Made by a program: the position numbers and the translations under genes. DNA of 64,000 bases from Aphrophora alni (lineage: Eukaryota > Arthropoda > Insecta > Hemiptera > Aphrophoridae), in assembly GCA_963513935.1 (NCBI GenBank), contig OY740774.1, positions 85,522,890 to 85,586,889 of the forward strand, given 5' to 3'. The notes under the pieces are model-generated. The model saw only the letters and a program-made list of their open reading frames with translations, was not told the DNA's origin and made no database searches. This document shows, piece after piece, positions 34,965-46,205 of the stretch (position 1 is the first letter of the stretch; the number at the start of each line of letters is the position of its first letter).

Positions 34965-37110
34965 CCCTCCTCCTGGCGCATGTTAATTTGTCTTAAAAAT
35001 TCTTCGTTCGTTTAAAAATTAATAAAATATATTATTTGTATACAAAACCTAACTTATAAGATATCATTTTTCTCAGAAAGATGCATAGAATTCATCTATG
35101 TAATAAAAAAAAAATTTGAAACGGTTTTGGAGTAAGTATGTTAGATGTCAAAAATGATATTAACTTTTTTTCAGAAAAACCTGTATCACCCAAAATCAAT
35201 AGCTTACTACCTTTTTCTAAGATATACACAATTTTTGTGTATTATTTTTGAATATATTTAGGAAAAAAAAAAATTGTTACATTTTAAAAATTAAAAAAAA
35301 TTTTTTATCAAATAATGTCAAAAGATATTTTTTCTTTCAATATTTTACCAAATATAGTAATATATATTTTTTACAAGAGTACTATATATCATTTTGTCCA
35401 GAAAGGTGCATAGAATGTAGGTGTGTAGTGAAAAAAAATGTTAGATGCATCACATTATTTGGAGTTTTTTGGTCAAATACCAAAAAATCTAAGAGTAACG
35501 TAGAGTAAAATTTCACAGAAATAAGTACATAAACCATATTATAAATTTTTTTAGATTTTTCAAAAATATTACTACAGATTTGTAATATATTTGTGGATAA
35601 AAGTTGCTAAAAAAAAAATCAATTTTTAAAATTTTCATTAGACAAGGGTCATTTATGATAAAAATCTACCTTCACAAAATAGCCTAGACGTTGAGGTTAG
35701 GGCTGTGAAAAAAAAAAACCAAAAATATGAAATATCACTAATAAATACACTCTACAAACATTGACACATTTATTATAAGTTGTATATACATTTATATATT
35801 ATGTATATACATATTATAATAAATAAATGGTTTCTTGAAACTAAAAGTTCCAAAAGCAAATCTAGAACTAGGCCTGACTAGTACTAGATTTGGCTAGACT
35901 AGGCCGAAAATATGAATTATCACTCATAACTACACTCTACAAACATTGACACATTTATTTTAAGTTGTATAAACAAATTATAATAAAAAAATCACTTTTT
36001 GAAACTTATATTCACTATAAAAACACAAAGCTATTACACTTTGAAATTTCCACATCGGCAAAAATCTTGCGAGATCGAAGTAACAAATTTGAGGTTATTC
36101 TAGGTTTTATAAATTACCACAGCCTTTGTATTTTTCCTTCTACAGATGTGTTTAAATACAAGGTTAAACATTGAAACCTCCTCTTTACAGTTATATCAAA
36201 AACGACAAGATTGTATAAAAATAAAGATCGGATTCTTCAAGACTGTCTAGACACTGAATATCGCAAACCGGTCTGAAAGTTCAGAGGATCATTTCCTAGA
36301 ATGGATATAACTCATAAAAGTTATATAACTTAGGATAATTTCGACTTCATAGTTCGAAAGGGAAAGAAAAATACAATATAATATTGCCAACTTGTAACAT
36401 TTGGACAAGTTTTACCATTTCGAAAAAATATATAAACATATAGGTGATATTTTCTATATAAAACTCGCCGCGGCAAAGTGTCGGAATCTGGCGCTAACAA
36501 GGTAAACTTCAGTCGTCGTGTTTTTCTATTTTACGCAATTTTAAATTTTCTAAACTTGGTTATGAAAGATTACTTTTTCAATGGTATAGAATACATTTCG
36601 ATAATATAATATCTACTAGGATAAAAGTTGAATTGCAAAAAATGTAATTTTTAGCGTGTAAAATAGCGTTAAAATTCTTGATTTTTTTTTTTTAATATAA
36701 TAAAAACTATTTTACGTGGAAACATTTGAAAAAGACGGATTTGAAGAGAAAGACGCGATCTATCAAACAGTGTTATGTTATATCTGACTGACAGAAATTT
36801 GGAAATAGGAAAATTAGACAAACGAGAGGTAAGTTTTGTTAACGTAAAACTTAGACATTACGTATCAAAAATATGCAAATTTTACCAATTTTTGGAATAT
36901 TCATTATAACGTTTTGTGGTTTTTTTTTTGCATGATATGCATCTACGGAACATTAGCTTTCCAACGGTATTTTATTTATTGCGATGGGGCAATTTTAAGT
37001 GGGCGTAACGTTGAATTGCAAAATACGTGTTTTATAGTTCGTGAAGTGAGCCATGACTAATGTCGCGACCACTTTTTAAGGCAAAAAGTGGTCGAGCACC
37101 AGTTCAAGGG
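34965..37110 (+). mobile_element. Non-autonomous piggyBac-type element B
   Basis: 2,146 bp with intact TTAA at 34961-34964 and 37111-37114. Left end CCCTCCTCCTGGCGC, right end (reversed) CCCTTGAACTGGTGC. Same family as the copies at 13638, 44530 and 49072; for example ATGCATCTACGGAACATTAG near the right end is also in the copy at 44530. It has no transposase. It is nested exactly at the stop codon of the older piggyBac transposase remnant. Confidence 0.88.
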
Positions 37111-37283
37111 TTAAAGACTGTTCTTTTTTTGTAACTGTTGATCTGATTTTTATTATTTATTAAACAAACTGAAATTAGACTATAGTAGTATCCTATTTTT
37201 ATTGATAAGTTGGAAAATATTCATTGCATTTTTACTTCAATATATATATATATTTTAAACAAGTATATATATAAGTAATATGT

Positions 37284-37312
37284 ATAGTGTATATATATAT
37301 ATATACACTATA
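37284..37312. repeat. TA-rich perfect palindrome
   Basis: TATAGTGTATATATAT mirrored by ATATATATACACTATA. Host intron; no other structure around it. Confidence 0.7.
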
Positions 37313-37576
37313 TTTTAAAATGTTTTATATCATGTAGAGTGAACACAATTTTAAGTAGAACATGTAGCGTATTGACCTTTAGTTTTGTCTCCCCCCCCCC
37401 AACAAGTTTTTACTCATAAGTAAATAAAAAATGTTTAAAAACATATTTGTTTTTGTATTTCCTTATAACTATTAGGAACTTAAAAAAAAAAAAAAAAAAT
37501 GGATTTAGGAGTACTATATCATTTTTTTGTATTTCCAACTAATTTGGCTTTATGGGGAAGTCATACTCAATTTAAC

Positions 37577-37596
37577 ATGGCCCGCAAAGGGGTTAA
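37577..37596. repeat. Candidate right end of older piggyBac element
   Basis: Reversed, it reads TTAA then CCCCTTTGCGGGCCATG, a plausible piggyBac terminus (TTAA, CCC). It lies about 480 bp downstream of the transposase stop once the nested element B is removed, which is where a 3' end is expected. No matching left end was found. Confidence 0.5.
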
Positions 37597-37969
37597 CATT
37601 CATTTTATCACATGTGGACTAACAATGAAATACTTTCTACATGTTCAAACTGTTTACCTATAATTGATCTGAGCTAGCTTAAACGACACTGAATAATTAT
37701 AAATCTGAAAACCCACAATGAAAAAAAAAATATAAACATATATAAATTTTACTAAAATATTTCTAGATACTGATAACCATGTTAAAAGCTAGTGACATAT
37801 TCAGTAGGTTCAAAAAAAAATTTGACCTGAACTTTTCACGTAGAAATAAAGAAACACCACAGATGAGTACCTTCATGTATAGGTGTGAATTTTCCTGCCT
37901 GTGGAGAATCAGCGTAGTGTACTTGGTGGCTATGAGATTTTTACCTTCCGCAAAATGATGGTATGAAGT

Positions 37970-38060
37970 ATTGCATCACGTTTGGTTCACCTTAATGGAA
38001 AACATTCATCAAGCTATAGACGATGATGCTATGGTCATCACACAAAATAAAGATTGAAAC
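37970..38060 (+). pseudogene. Possible mariner transposase N-terminal scrap
   Basis: MENIHQAIDDDAMVITQNKD resembles the first helix-turn-helix of mariner transposases (E-T-L-x-x-A-x-G-D-x-A-x-S-x-T). It also matches the scrap at 52.8 kb (LQQVFDNDAVSITQNKEGRT). Too short to be certain. Confidence 0.42.
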
Positions 38061-39034
38061 AATAATTTGAGAGACGAATACACATAGGTTGAGACCAATT
38101 CAAATTTCTGAGACCATTCTTGAGCAATGTCAAAATGATGTAGACGGCTTTCTTTGATTTTTCTAAAGTGATGGACCACACAAACATGCCACAAGGGCAA
38201 ACATTAATAAAATGTAGTACCTGGAGAATCTAAATTGGCAACATAATACCATGTAGCACTAGAAACTGAATCTACGGGTAATGGGAACATGACAATGTTT
38301 TGCACCAAATTCAGGGTTATTAAGGCAAACTCAGCACTCCTATGGTACGTCAATAATAACACTATGTTATTCCTTGTAAGTTTCGACTGTTCTCCAAGCT
38401 GAAAATATCATGAAAGTGAATGGATATCACATAAAAGTTAAAATGTAAGGACACCAAGTACACTTCTTCATTTATAGGCTAGTGCTCAGCAACCGGCGAT
38501 CTCCAAGCATGAGAAAAAAATTCACTCATGCACATGAAGGAACTCCTCGAGATCACCTTCCATGATTCAATTATTTTGAGGAGGAAATTCAGGTCAGATA
38601 CCTTCGGGACAAACCATGTATATGTCTTGTACCGTTTTGAAAAAAACTAACATGAATAACATATTTTAGGAAATAGTGAAAAAAATATTTGTTAGGTTTC
38701 TTTTTAGTATGCTACAAATAAATTAATATATTAAATAGTAATTCTGAGAGGTTAGGTTAGATTATATTTCTTTAGATGAAAATTAAGAGAAGATGATTTT
38801 TATCGCATACAACACCTTTTCTGGTAGGAATGAAACACCGCCAGAACCAAGTTATCTTTACATAACTAATAGCAAAAGTACAAACCTCATGAATAGGGCA
38901 GGATTAAATATAGTAATGTTTACAGCAATTTTCTAATTTTGACTACTTGTACAAAATTCAAACTTTTTATTATCAAAGATATATATTTTTTAGACATGAT
39001 GTAGGTGTAGCCTCCTGGATAGTAATTTCAGAGA

Positions 39035-39115
39035 ATATATTTATTAAAGGTTAATTACCTTATTTTCCATCGGATTGTCTGACGGAAAATAAGGTAATTC
39101 ATCTTTAATATATTT
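39035..39115. repeat. Long near-perfect hairpin
   Basis: Arms of about 35 bp (TTAATTACCTTATTTTCCAT against its complement GACGGAAAATAAGGTAATTC) around a ~9-base loop. The inner 16 bp are perfect. Probably a small foldback element in the host intron. Confidence 0.75.
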
Positions 39116-39494
39116 TTTAACGTTCAAATAATCGCACAAGTCTAGTTAGCATTATTAATCAAATGAATGACATAACTTTTTTAAATAATATTACGTACAA
39201 CAGGATAAAACAATTAGTTAACAAGTTCACATTTTTAAATGTTTTTGTCTTTTTCTTAATAATAAATTGCCTGATTTTTGTTGATACGATTTATTTTTAC
39301 GTTGATACCAGACTAAATATATTTTATTTAAAAATATCCAACACTATTTTACTCCTTAAACACTAGATTTCAATCCCGATGTCAGTTTGTTGCTACATTA
39401 CATTCAAAGACTATAATTATATAAAATCTTATTATTTAAATTAAATGAAAAATGATCATAGAAAACTAAATTTGTCTTTCCTTCATCAACTAAC

Positions 39495-39582
39495 CTGTAG
39501 ATAATGAAAGTGAACTATGGTTTCCGTGGTTCATTTGAGCGGACTTATTCGATGGTGGTAGTATACTGTGCTGGGACATATT
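39495..39582 (-). CDS. Host gene exon (fifth of six seen)
   Basis: Acceptor TTTGTTCCAG, donor GTTAGT. The 88 nt encode NMSQHSILPPSNKSAQ then MNHGNHSSLSLST plus one base of a split Gly codon. Open only in this phase, and the phase agrees with both neighbours. Confidence 0.8.
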
Positions 39583-39759
39583 CTGGAACAAATAATTTTA
39601 AAAAATAAATATTAATTAAGTTAGTAAATCACTTTCCAAAAATTGACTTTTTAAAATGACGTCTTTTCAATGTAAGTGAATAATTCAAGATTTAATTATG
39701 CTACTAAATGAGGTGTCCAGAAGTTTTCCTATAAACTGTTCTCCCAATATATCTCAGAA

Positions 39760-40330
39760 AAGACAAGCTTTGTCGGAGAAATTAAAGCGTTATCCGAGAG
39801 GCCTTACAGCCAACTGATATGTTGGTTTCAAACAATTTATCCTCTTCATAGACTCAAAATCTGCAAGTCAATGCATAGTTCAAATAGACAGTTCAGAAAT
39901 CAAATAATAAAAGAAGCAAGAGATGTAATACATCTACTCGGGAATAAAGGGCAGACAACAACTCTCTAGTGGGTACCTGACATGTGAGGATAAATAGGAA
40001 CAAAGTAGCTGACCATCTGGCAAAAATGACAACTCAACGGAAGCAACATACATACCATACAGCTTCGAGACAGTCAGAAGCCTTGTTAAGAGCAGAACCC
40101 AAAAGAGGTTTTCCAAGGATGCCAACTTAACATACACCAATAAACAGAGGAAGGAAACAGGAAGCTCCTGGGATGAAAACAAGAAATCAGATAATACCAA
40201 ACTCTAGATTGCCTTGTTGAACACCTCCATCGCATTAAATTTTAAAATCTCACACCTGCACAATCTGTGAAGAACGTAACACAATAATGAATTTAGATCA
40301 CTACCTTCATCATCTGAAATGAGCTACATT
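39760..40330 (+). pseudogene. LINE RNase H domain remnant
   Basis: Frameshifted RNase H sequence: FIDSKSASQCIVQIDSS (the Asp-Ser-Lys motif), WVPGHVRINRNKVADHLAKM (WVPGH..I..N..AD.LA, carrying the last catalytic Asp), then CTICEERNTIMNLDHYLHHL, a CCHC-like knuckle typical after the RNase H domain of Jockey-like LINEs. No RT is found next to it. Several stops; inactive. Lies in the host intron. Confidence 0.78.
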
Positions 40331-40529
40331 TGTGTTACTAAAAGAATGAAAACACACAAAAAAAAAATAAATAAAAAAATAAAAACTGTAGAGTATCGGT
40401 AGTGTTTGTATGCATGTAAGTAATTGAAATGTCATCTTGTATTTGTATTACACATATAAAGTGGTCTTTGTGGGAAATAATGTTTTCATTGATTTGGTGA
40501 TCACATAGTGTGCATAGTGAGGAACTTAC

Positions 40530-40930
40530 TAAAGCTATATTGGGATGTCTGAAGACGAGTAAAACAACAGAATTTTTCAAAGAACAACTTGCTACTGCTG
40601 AAATGAAAATTGTTCAGTACTTTTGGTACAAAAGGTACAAATCATTTCAGAGATAGTCATACGTCATTGGAACATGACTCATCATCCGCCAGGCTATCAA
40701 CAAATTGAAATAAAAAGATCATTGACTAAGTGTAGACTTTCGTCATGCAAGACAATCACAACCTCATCTGAAAACTTACATAAGAGGTAGGTGGAAATAA
40801 GCACTGGTTATGTAAATTCTAATCTGAGCAACAATTTGCCCTGATGGGGTAGGAGAAGTGTCTACAATATTTGTGAGGAAGTTACTAATGACAGTGAAGG
40901 AGAACTCGCAGTTGCACAAACTTCGTGAAG
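40530..40930 (+). pseudogene. Mariner-type transposase N-terminal remnant
   Basis: Successive pieces, with stops and frameshifts, read WYKRYKSF, then SLEHDSSSARLSTN and KKIID, VMQDNHNLI and EVGGN. This matches the order of mariner DNA-binding domains (W-x-x-F, SLEDD-x-R-x-GRPS, I-x-x-V-x-x-x-V-x-x-D-R-R, ELA-x-x-V-G-I). The catalytic domain is not seen here. Confidence 0.6.
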
Positions 40931-40999
40931 ATGGTCATTTCTAGTGTTGTGTTGTGGGTTGCAGTGTTCATAGTGGAGATATTCAACAATTCCGAGATT

Positions 41000-43567
41000 A
41001 AAGTAGCATGGTTACAGCACAGTAATGTTAGAGAAATGTTGACAGTTTTTGATTATACTCCTGTAGGATGATGTACGACAAGTCATAATAATAATGTATG
41101 ATAGATTACTACAAAGTCAAACATAATCTATTGTGCAGCTCAAAAGGTAAGATTCAGCAGATCTTATCCCCTGGGAAATCTGTTACCCCTGGAACAATTC
41201 ACATTTTTGGGTCTTTAAGTTAGGTTAATACTTGGTTCAATATGTGACGTAAGCGAGATATGACATCAGGAAACTTGCGTCATTTCTCGTATTGCAATCG
41301 TATATTCGATGCCTCGTATGGATAAGTAAATGATATATACATATAACAACAGTAAAAAACACGTTGTGGTTCTTGGATTTATGATAAAATTATAAAACTC
41401 GATTTTTTCTAGCTTCACTCCAAATTGGAATCATATGTAGATCATAGTATGTAGGTAAATTCAAAACGAAGGTTGTCTGTAAGGCTAGACTGTTGTACCC
41501 TGGTTTGCGAGAACCTGAAAGTTTACTTAGAACAAAACGTACTGATTTCTTGGGAGAACCATATATCCAGGAATATTTTTTAATTGATTTTGTTTAATGA
41601 AATGCATTACGCTAAAGGTGTATGTGTGTTGGCAGCAAATATAAAAAATGAAAATTTTATGTAATTAAAAAGTTATTAAAGTTCAAAGTTTGAGAAAAAG
41701 TTCAAATTTGAAAATAAAAAGGTTTATCGAGGTGTACAAGAGTAGGCCTAATTAAAAGGTGAAATATCAAAACAAACTAATTTGAAAGTAGAAAAGTTAG
41801 CAAAATTATAAAAATTTAAGCATTTTTTAAGCAATGAAAAATTAACCAAAGATTGGGAAAAGGAAAAGCGGAAAAAGTGAAAACCGTGAAACTTTTCCGG
41901 GAGACGTCGCAAAGAAAACACGAGTGAAAAGTGTCAGAGAACCACACATCGTAAAAGTGTGAATCAAGTTCGTAAGGAAAGAAGATGGTGAGCAGAATTC
42001 AGAAAGTTAACTCGCGAGGAAAGTAACGCAACCCGCGAAAAGTTATAGCAGTTTTAAGGAAAACAAAAGAGAAATGAGCTGTCGAAAGATAAGGAGGCGT
42101 AACACAGCGGCCAAAGAGATGCCTGGAACCACATCTACCAATGACGAAACAAATTAAATTCGTAGAACTAAGCGAGGTTAATTAGGAAACAAATTGGGAG
42201 CTAGCAGGAAAACATACTGAAATTAAAGGAACAGATGCACACTAAAAAAAAATCCTGAAACAAAAGGATTTTTAAACCAATGCTAGTAAAGCAAAGTTGG
42301 CAATGGAAATAGTGCCTAACCAGAGTATAAATAAGCTGCACCAGAGGAATGGGGAAAAAGGTCACGCCACTGAGAAGCTTAAGAATACTAACGTCCAGCC
42401 AAATGACATAGTATTTTCTATTTTCGCCGTAAACCGTTACAATATTTTTCAAGCACACTTCTGGGAGAATTGACAGGAATAGCAGTATTAGCCAATACAG
42501 TAGTTACTAAATGAAGTAGTCATTTAAAGGATCATTACTGGATCTCCAGGATACTACATTGAGACCTTGAGGACATGACTTAGAGACTTCGAGGGAAAAA
42601 CCGAACCCGGGAGTTCAGACGTCTGCAACATTCACCAAGCATCTTTAAGAAGACATCTAACACCAATCACCCCGAAAACGACAGGCTTATCAACATGACA
42701 TCATCTTCACCAACAAGACTCCAGGAACAGCACCCAGCTCACCTGTAACCTGCCACCTGGAAACAACCGCTGACTTCACAACTAGCGTCGAGACAACTGA
42801 AAGAAAGAGTTGAAAGGTCGGTAGAGAGCGTAAATACGTTAGTCCCTGTTCGAAATTTGCCTGAATTAAATTCATTAAGCATACTGGGTTATTTAGGATG
42901 TCTAATTAAAAATAAAGTAGAATCATAAATAAATTTAAATTCAAATTAAAAGGATTAAAGGTAAATTTGTGAGAAAAAGGCTAATGAAATATCCATTAGT
43001 AAATTCAAATTAAATAAATTTATTGTTATGTCTTCTAATGTTAGGAATAAATTTATTTTTATCATTTTGTATATGTTGAAAAGGTTTCAACAAGAGAATA
43101 TTTTGTTTTATGTTTTTGAAAGGATTCAATAAAGTTTTAATTTTTCAGTATAAAAATCTTTTATTCTGATTAAGTTACCTATTATTAGAATATCCCATTC
43201 ATGTGTTATAGATTAAATATTACAACAGTGATAAATTATTGTTACACCCTGACTGTTGCTATCATAGGCCAGGGGGAGAGAGAAATCATGGATGAATGTG
43301 AAGGTACCTGGGTCCATCGAAGACCACCTACCTGGCAGAAAAATTTAGATCAGATAATTTTTGCAGAAACATTTTATAGCAAAATCTTTACTTTAAAGAA
43401 AGTAAAAAGTTAATAAGATATTAATGAATCTTTGCCATCCCTGTTTTGTTATGTCCTGAATTATTTCCAAATGTATTTGGCTATACCCTCCCAGAACAAT
43501 TTGTATATTACTAATGAAGCTGATATTTCTAATTAATAATTTATAAAAACACTGGATTCCAACTTAC
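41000..43567. other. Host intron; purine-rich island of unknown origin
   Basis: From about 41640 to 42900 the plus strand is unusually purine-rich and, from 41880 on, higher in GC than its surroundings. Stops occur in all frames. The base composition recalls the untranslated leader or gag region of an LTR retrotransposon, but I find no paired LTRs and no pol motif. Otherwise nothing recognised. Confidence 0.4.
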
Positions 43568-43652
43568 CTGATTAGTGCGAAGGGGTAAGGAATTATACAA
43601 CGAGGGTTTGGTTGGAATGTCTTCTGTGTAGGGTAAACTGTTGTCAAACGGA
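43568..43652 (-). CDS. Host gene exon (fourth of six seen)
   Basis: Acceptor CATTTGTTTCAG, donor GTAAGTT. The 85 nt complete a split Gly codon and then encode PFDNSLPYTEDIPTK then PSLYNSLPLRTNQ. Splice signals are strong and the phase fits both neighbours. Confidence 0.82.
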
Positions 43653-44525
43653 CTGAAACAAATGCATATTAACATATTAAAATTTATTTAGCTTTCCCTT
43701 TGATCACAATTTGTCATTAACATGATAACATAAAAACTATCAACACAATAGAAATAATAACATTATATATAAATAAACCTGTTAATCATATGATGTTGAT
43801 ATGATCTTCTCAAATACTTTTGTATAAGTGCTTGGAAATAGGTGAGGCAAATCCTAGTAAATAACATGATATTGATAATAGAAGTAGTGTCCTGTTATAT
43901 CATGTCTTTAAAGTTTGCTTGGAGACCACAAATATTTCTAAATTAATCAGTTCCAGAAAAAAAAACTTTCATTTCTCTCATGCATGTATTGTTGCACAAT
44001 TTTGTTGAAAGTAATCTTTTAATTCGTCATGTGTAAACTGATCTACAAACTCATGACTATTTTCAAGTACAATAGTTTGATAGAAAAATATAGAATGAAT
44101 AATTTATCTATGGGAAACCACACTTGAATTTTCTCCGTATGTATAAGCACCATATGAATTAAATATGTGATTGTGGGTGAAAGGTGAAAACTTTACGGTA
44201 ATCACATAATAAAGGGAAGAAAATAGAGCATAAAATACAAACTCTTAGTTTTTGAATCCTCTAATAATGTCAGGGCCAGAAGAGAACAAGAGTTGGCCAA
44301 AAAAAAAATCTGATAGGAAAAATGAGCGGATCTAACCCAAGATTCGATAAAGAATGGTGTATGTCCAGCTAGAGACCTCGGGATAGCTTAACCAATACTC
44401 ATCGTAAAACAGCCTCTGAGAATTCCATTTCATTATCTCTATATAAACATGTTATTAAATCCAGACTTCAACTGTAAACCTTGTCCAATATTCCCAGATG
44501 TTTTCTCCAACTAAACTTTAGAACC
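43653..44525. other. Host intron, no gene seen
   Basis: AT-rich. The stretch 44330-44360 can be read as RFDKEW, faintly like the linker after a LINE endonuclease, but this is too weak to call. Confidence 0.35.
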
Positions 44526-44529
44526 TTAA

Positions 44530-46201
44530 CCCTCCAACCGGCACGGCGACCTACAGTAGGTCACCCACGTGCTCCCAAGTGATTTCACCAACTCTTAATC
44601 ACGTATTTTGCCATTCAACGTTACGCCCACTTAAAATTGTCCCATCGCAATAAATAAAATACCGTTGGAAAGCTAATGTTCCGTAGATGCATATCATGCA
44701 AAAAAATTACCACAAAATGTTATAAATAATATTCCAAAAATTGGTGAAGTTCAAGTATTTTTGATGCGTAAAATCGTAATTTTCAACTCTGCGCCTTTTC
44801 GTATAGTGCGGCTCCATTTTTCCTGATATGATTACAACTCTATTTTTCTGTCATTTAAGTCAACTAAAACACTGTTATATAGATCACATGTTTCTCTTTC
44901 TAACCGTAGATTACAAATTGTTCTGCGTCTAACAGATCCAGAGATATTCGTACTTGAACATAGAACAAACTGTAGACAAGAAATTCATTTAGCGTTCGAT
45001 GCGCTTTACAAAAAGACGAAGTTGATATCTCTCTGTTTTTAAAATTATTTGTCTTTTTACTCTATGTTGTAGGGGAAATTCCATTCTATAAGTTGGTACC
45101 ACTTGAGTTGAGGAATTGCTTACTAATAATTTGTTGTAAGCAATTCCAAACGTAGTAAATGTCTGACGTGAACACTATAATATTTGGCGTGGCAAATATT
45201 GGTTTTGGGATTAGATTTTTGTTATTTTGAAGGTTTGTGTATACAAATTGTATATAAATTGTGTATACAAGTTACAATATATGATAACATAAAAACTATC
45301 AACACAATAGAAATAATAACACCATATATAAATAAACCTGTTACTCATGTTTTATATGAGTATACAAGTGAATATGTGTGTTATTCTTTGTAAAGTATAT
45401 TGTATTAGTAAAATCTAACGCTTTTGTTTTAGGCCTAGCTTTAGAAAAATACTAATTATGCCTGAAAGTTTGACGTGTCACCCTAACCTTCAAGCGCCAG
45501 AATACAAATTTTTGAAAAATTGTCATTTTTATTTAGAATATGTAACATATTATTATTTTCCCCCCCTAAATATATTCACAAATATATTAGAAATCTCAAG
45601 TAACGGTTAAAAAAAATTGCAAAAATGTATTAGTATGTTTTTGATCACCATTTCTGTGAAATTTCTGCTTCGTTACTCTTAGATTTTTTGGTATTTGATC
45701 AAAAAACTCCAAATGTAATACATGTAACTTTTTTGCACTACACAACTAAATTCTATGCACCTTTCTGGACATAATGATATATAGAAGTTCTGTATAAAAT
45801 ATATTTTACTATTTTTTTTGGAAAAAATAAAGAGAAAATTCAGTTTTTTCGTATATAATTTTTTTAATTTTTAAAATGTAACATTTTTTCCCCTTTTTTC
45901 CCCTAAATATATTCAAAAATATTACACAAAACTTTTGTATATCTTAGAAAAAGGTAGAAAGCTATTGATTTAGGGTGATACAGATTTTTCTGAAAAAAAG
46001 TTAATATCATTTTTGACATCTAACATACTTACTCCAAAACAGTTTCAAAATTTTTTTTTTTTTATTACATAGATGAATTCTATACATCTTCCTGAGAAAA
46101 ATGATGTCTTATAAGTTAGGTTTTGTATACAAATAATATATTTTATTAATTTTTAAACAAACGAAGAATTTTCAAGACAATTAACATTGCCGGTTGGAGG
46201 G
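44530..46201 (-). mobile_element. Non-autonomous piggyBac-type element C
   Basis: 1,672 bp with TTAA at 44526-44529 and 46202-46205 and a perfect 14-bp terminal repeat CCCTCCAACCGGCA. Relative to the copies at 13638 and 34965 it is inverted. Shared blocks include AGTTAGGTTTTGTATAC and the ATGCATCTACGGAACATTAG region (as complements). No ORF of note. Confidence 0.9.
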
Positions 46202-46205
46202 TTAA

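Larger units (their letters stand above)
37597..39494. other. Host intron with faint transposon scraps
   Basis: Contains a possible mariner N-terminal scrap at 37970-38060 and a long hairpin at 39035-39115. Otherwise no coding signal. Confidence 0.4.

Noticed and set aside
44330..44420. RFDKEW text as a LINE ORF2 linker
   Set aside because: Only one short motif with no RT or endonuclease nearby; too weak.
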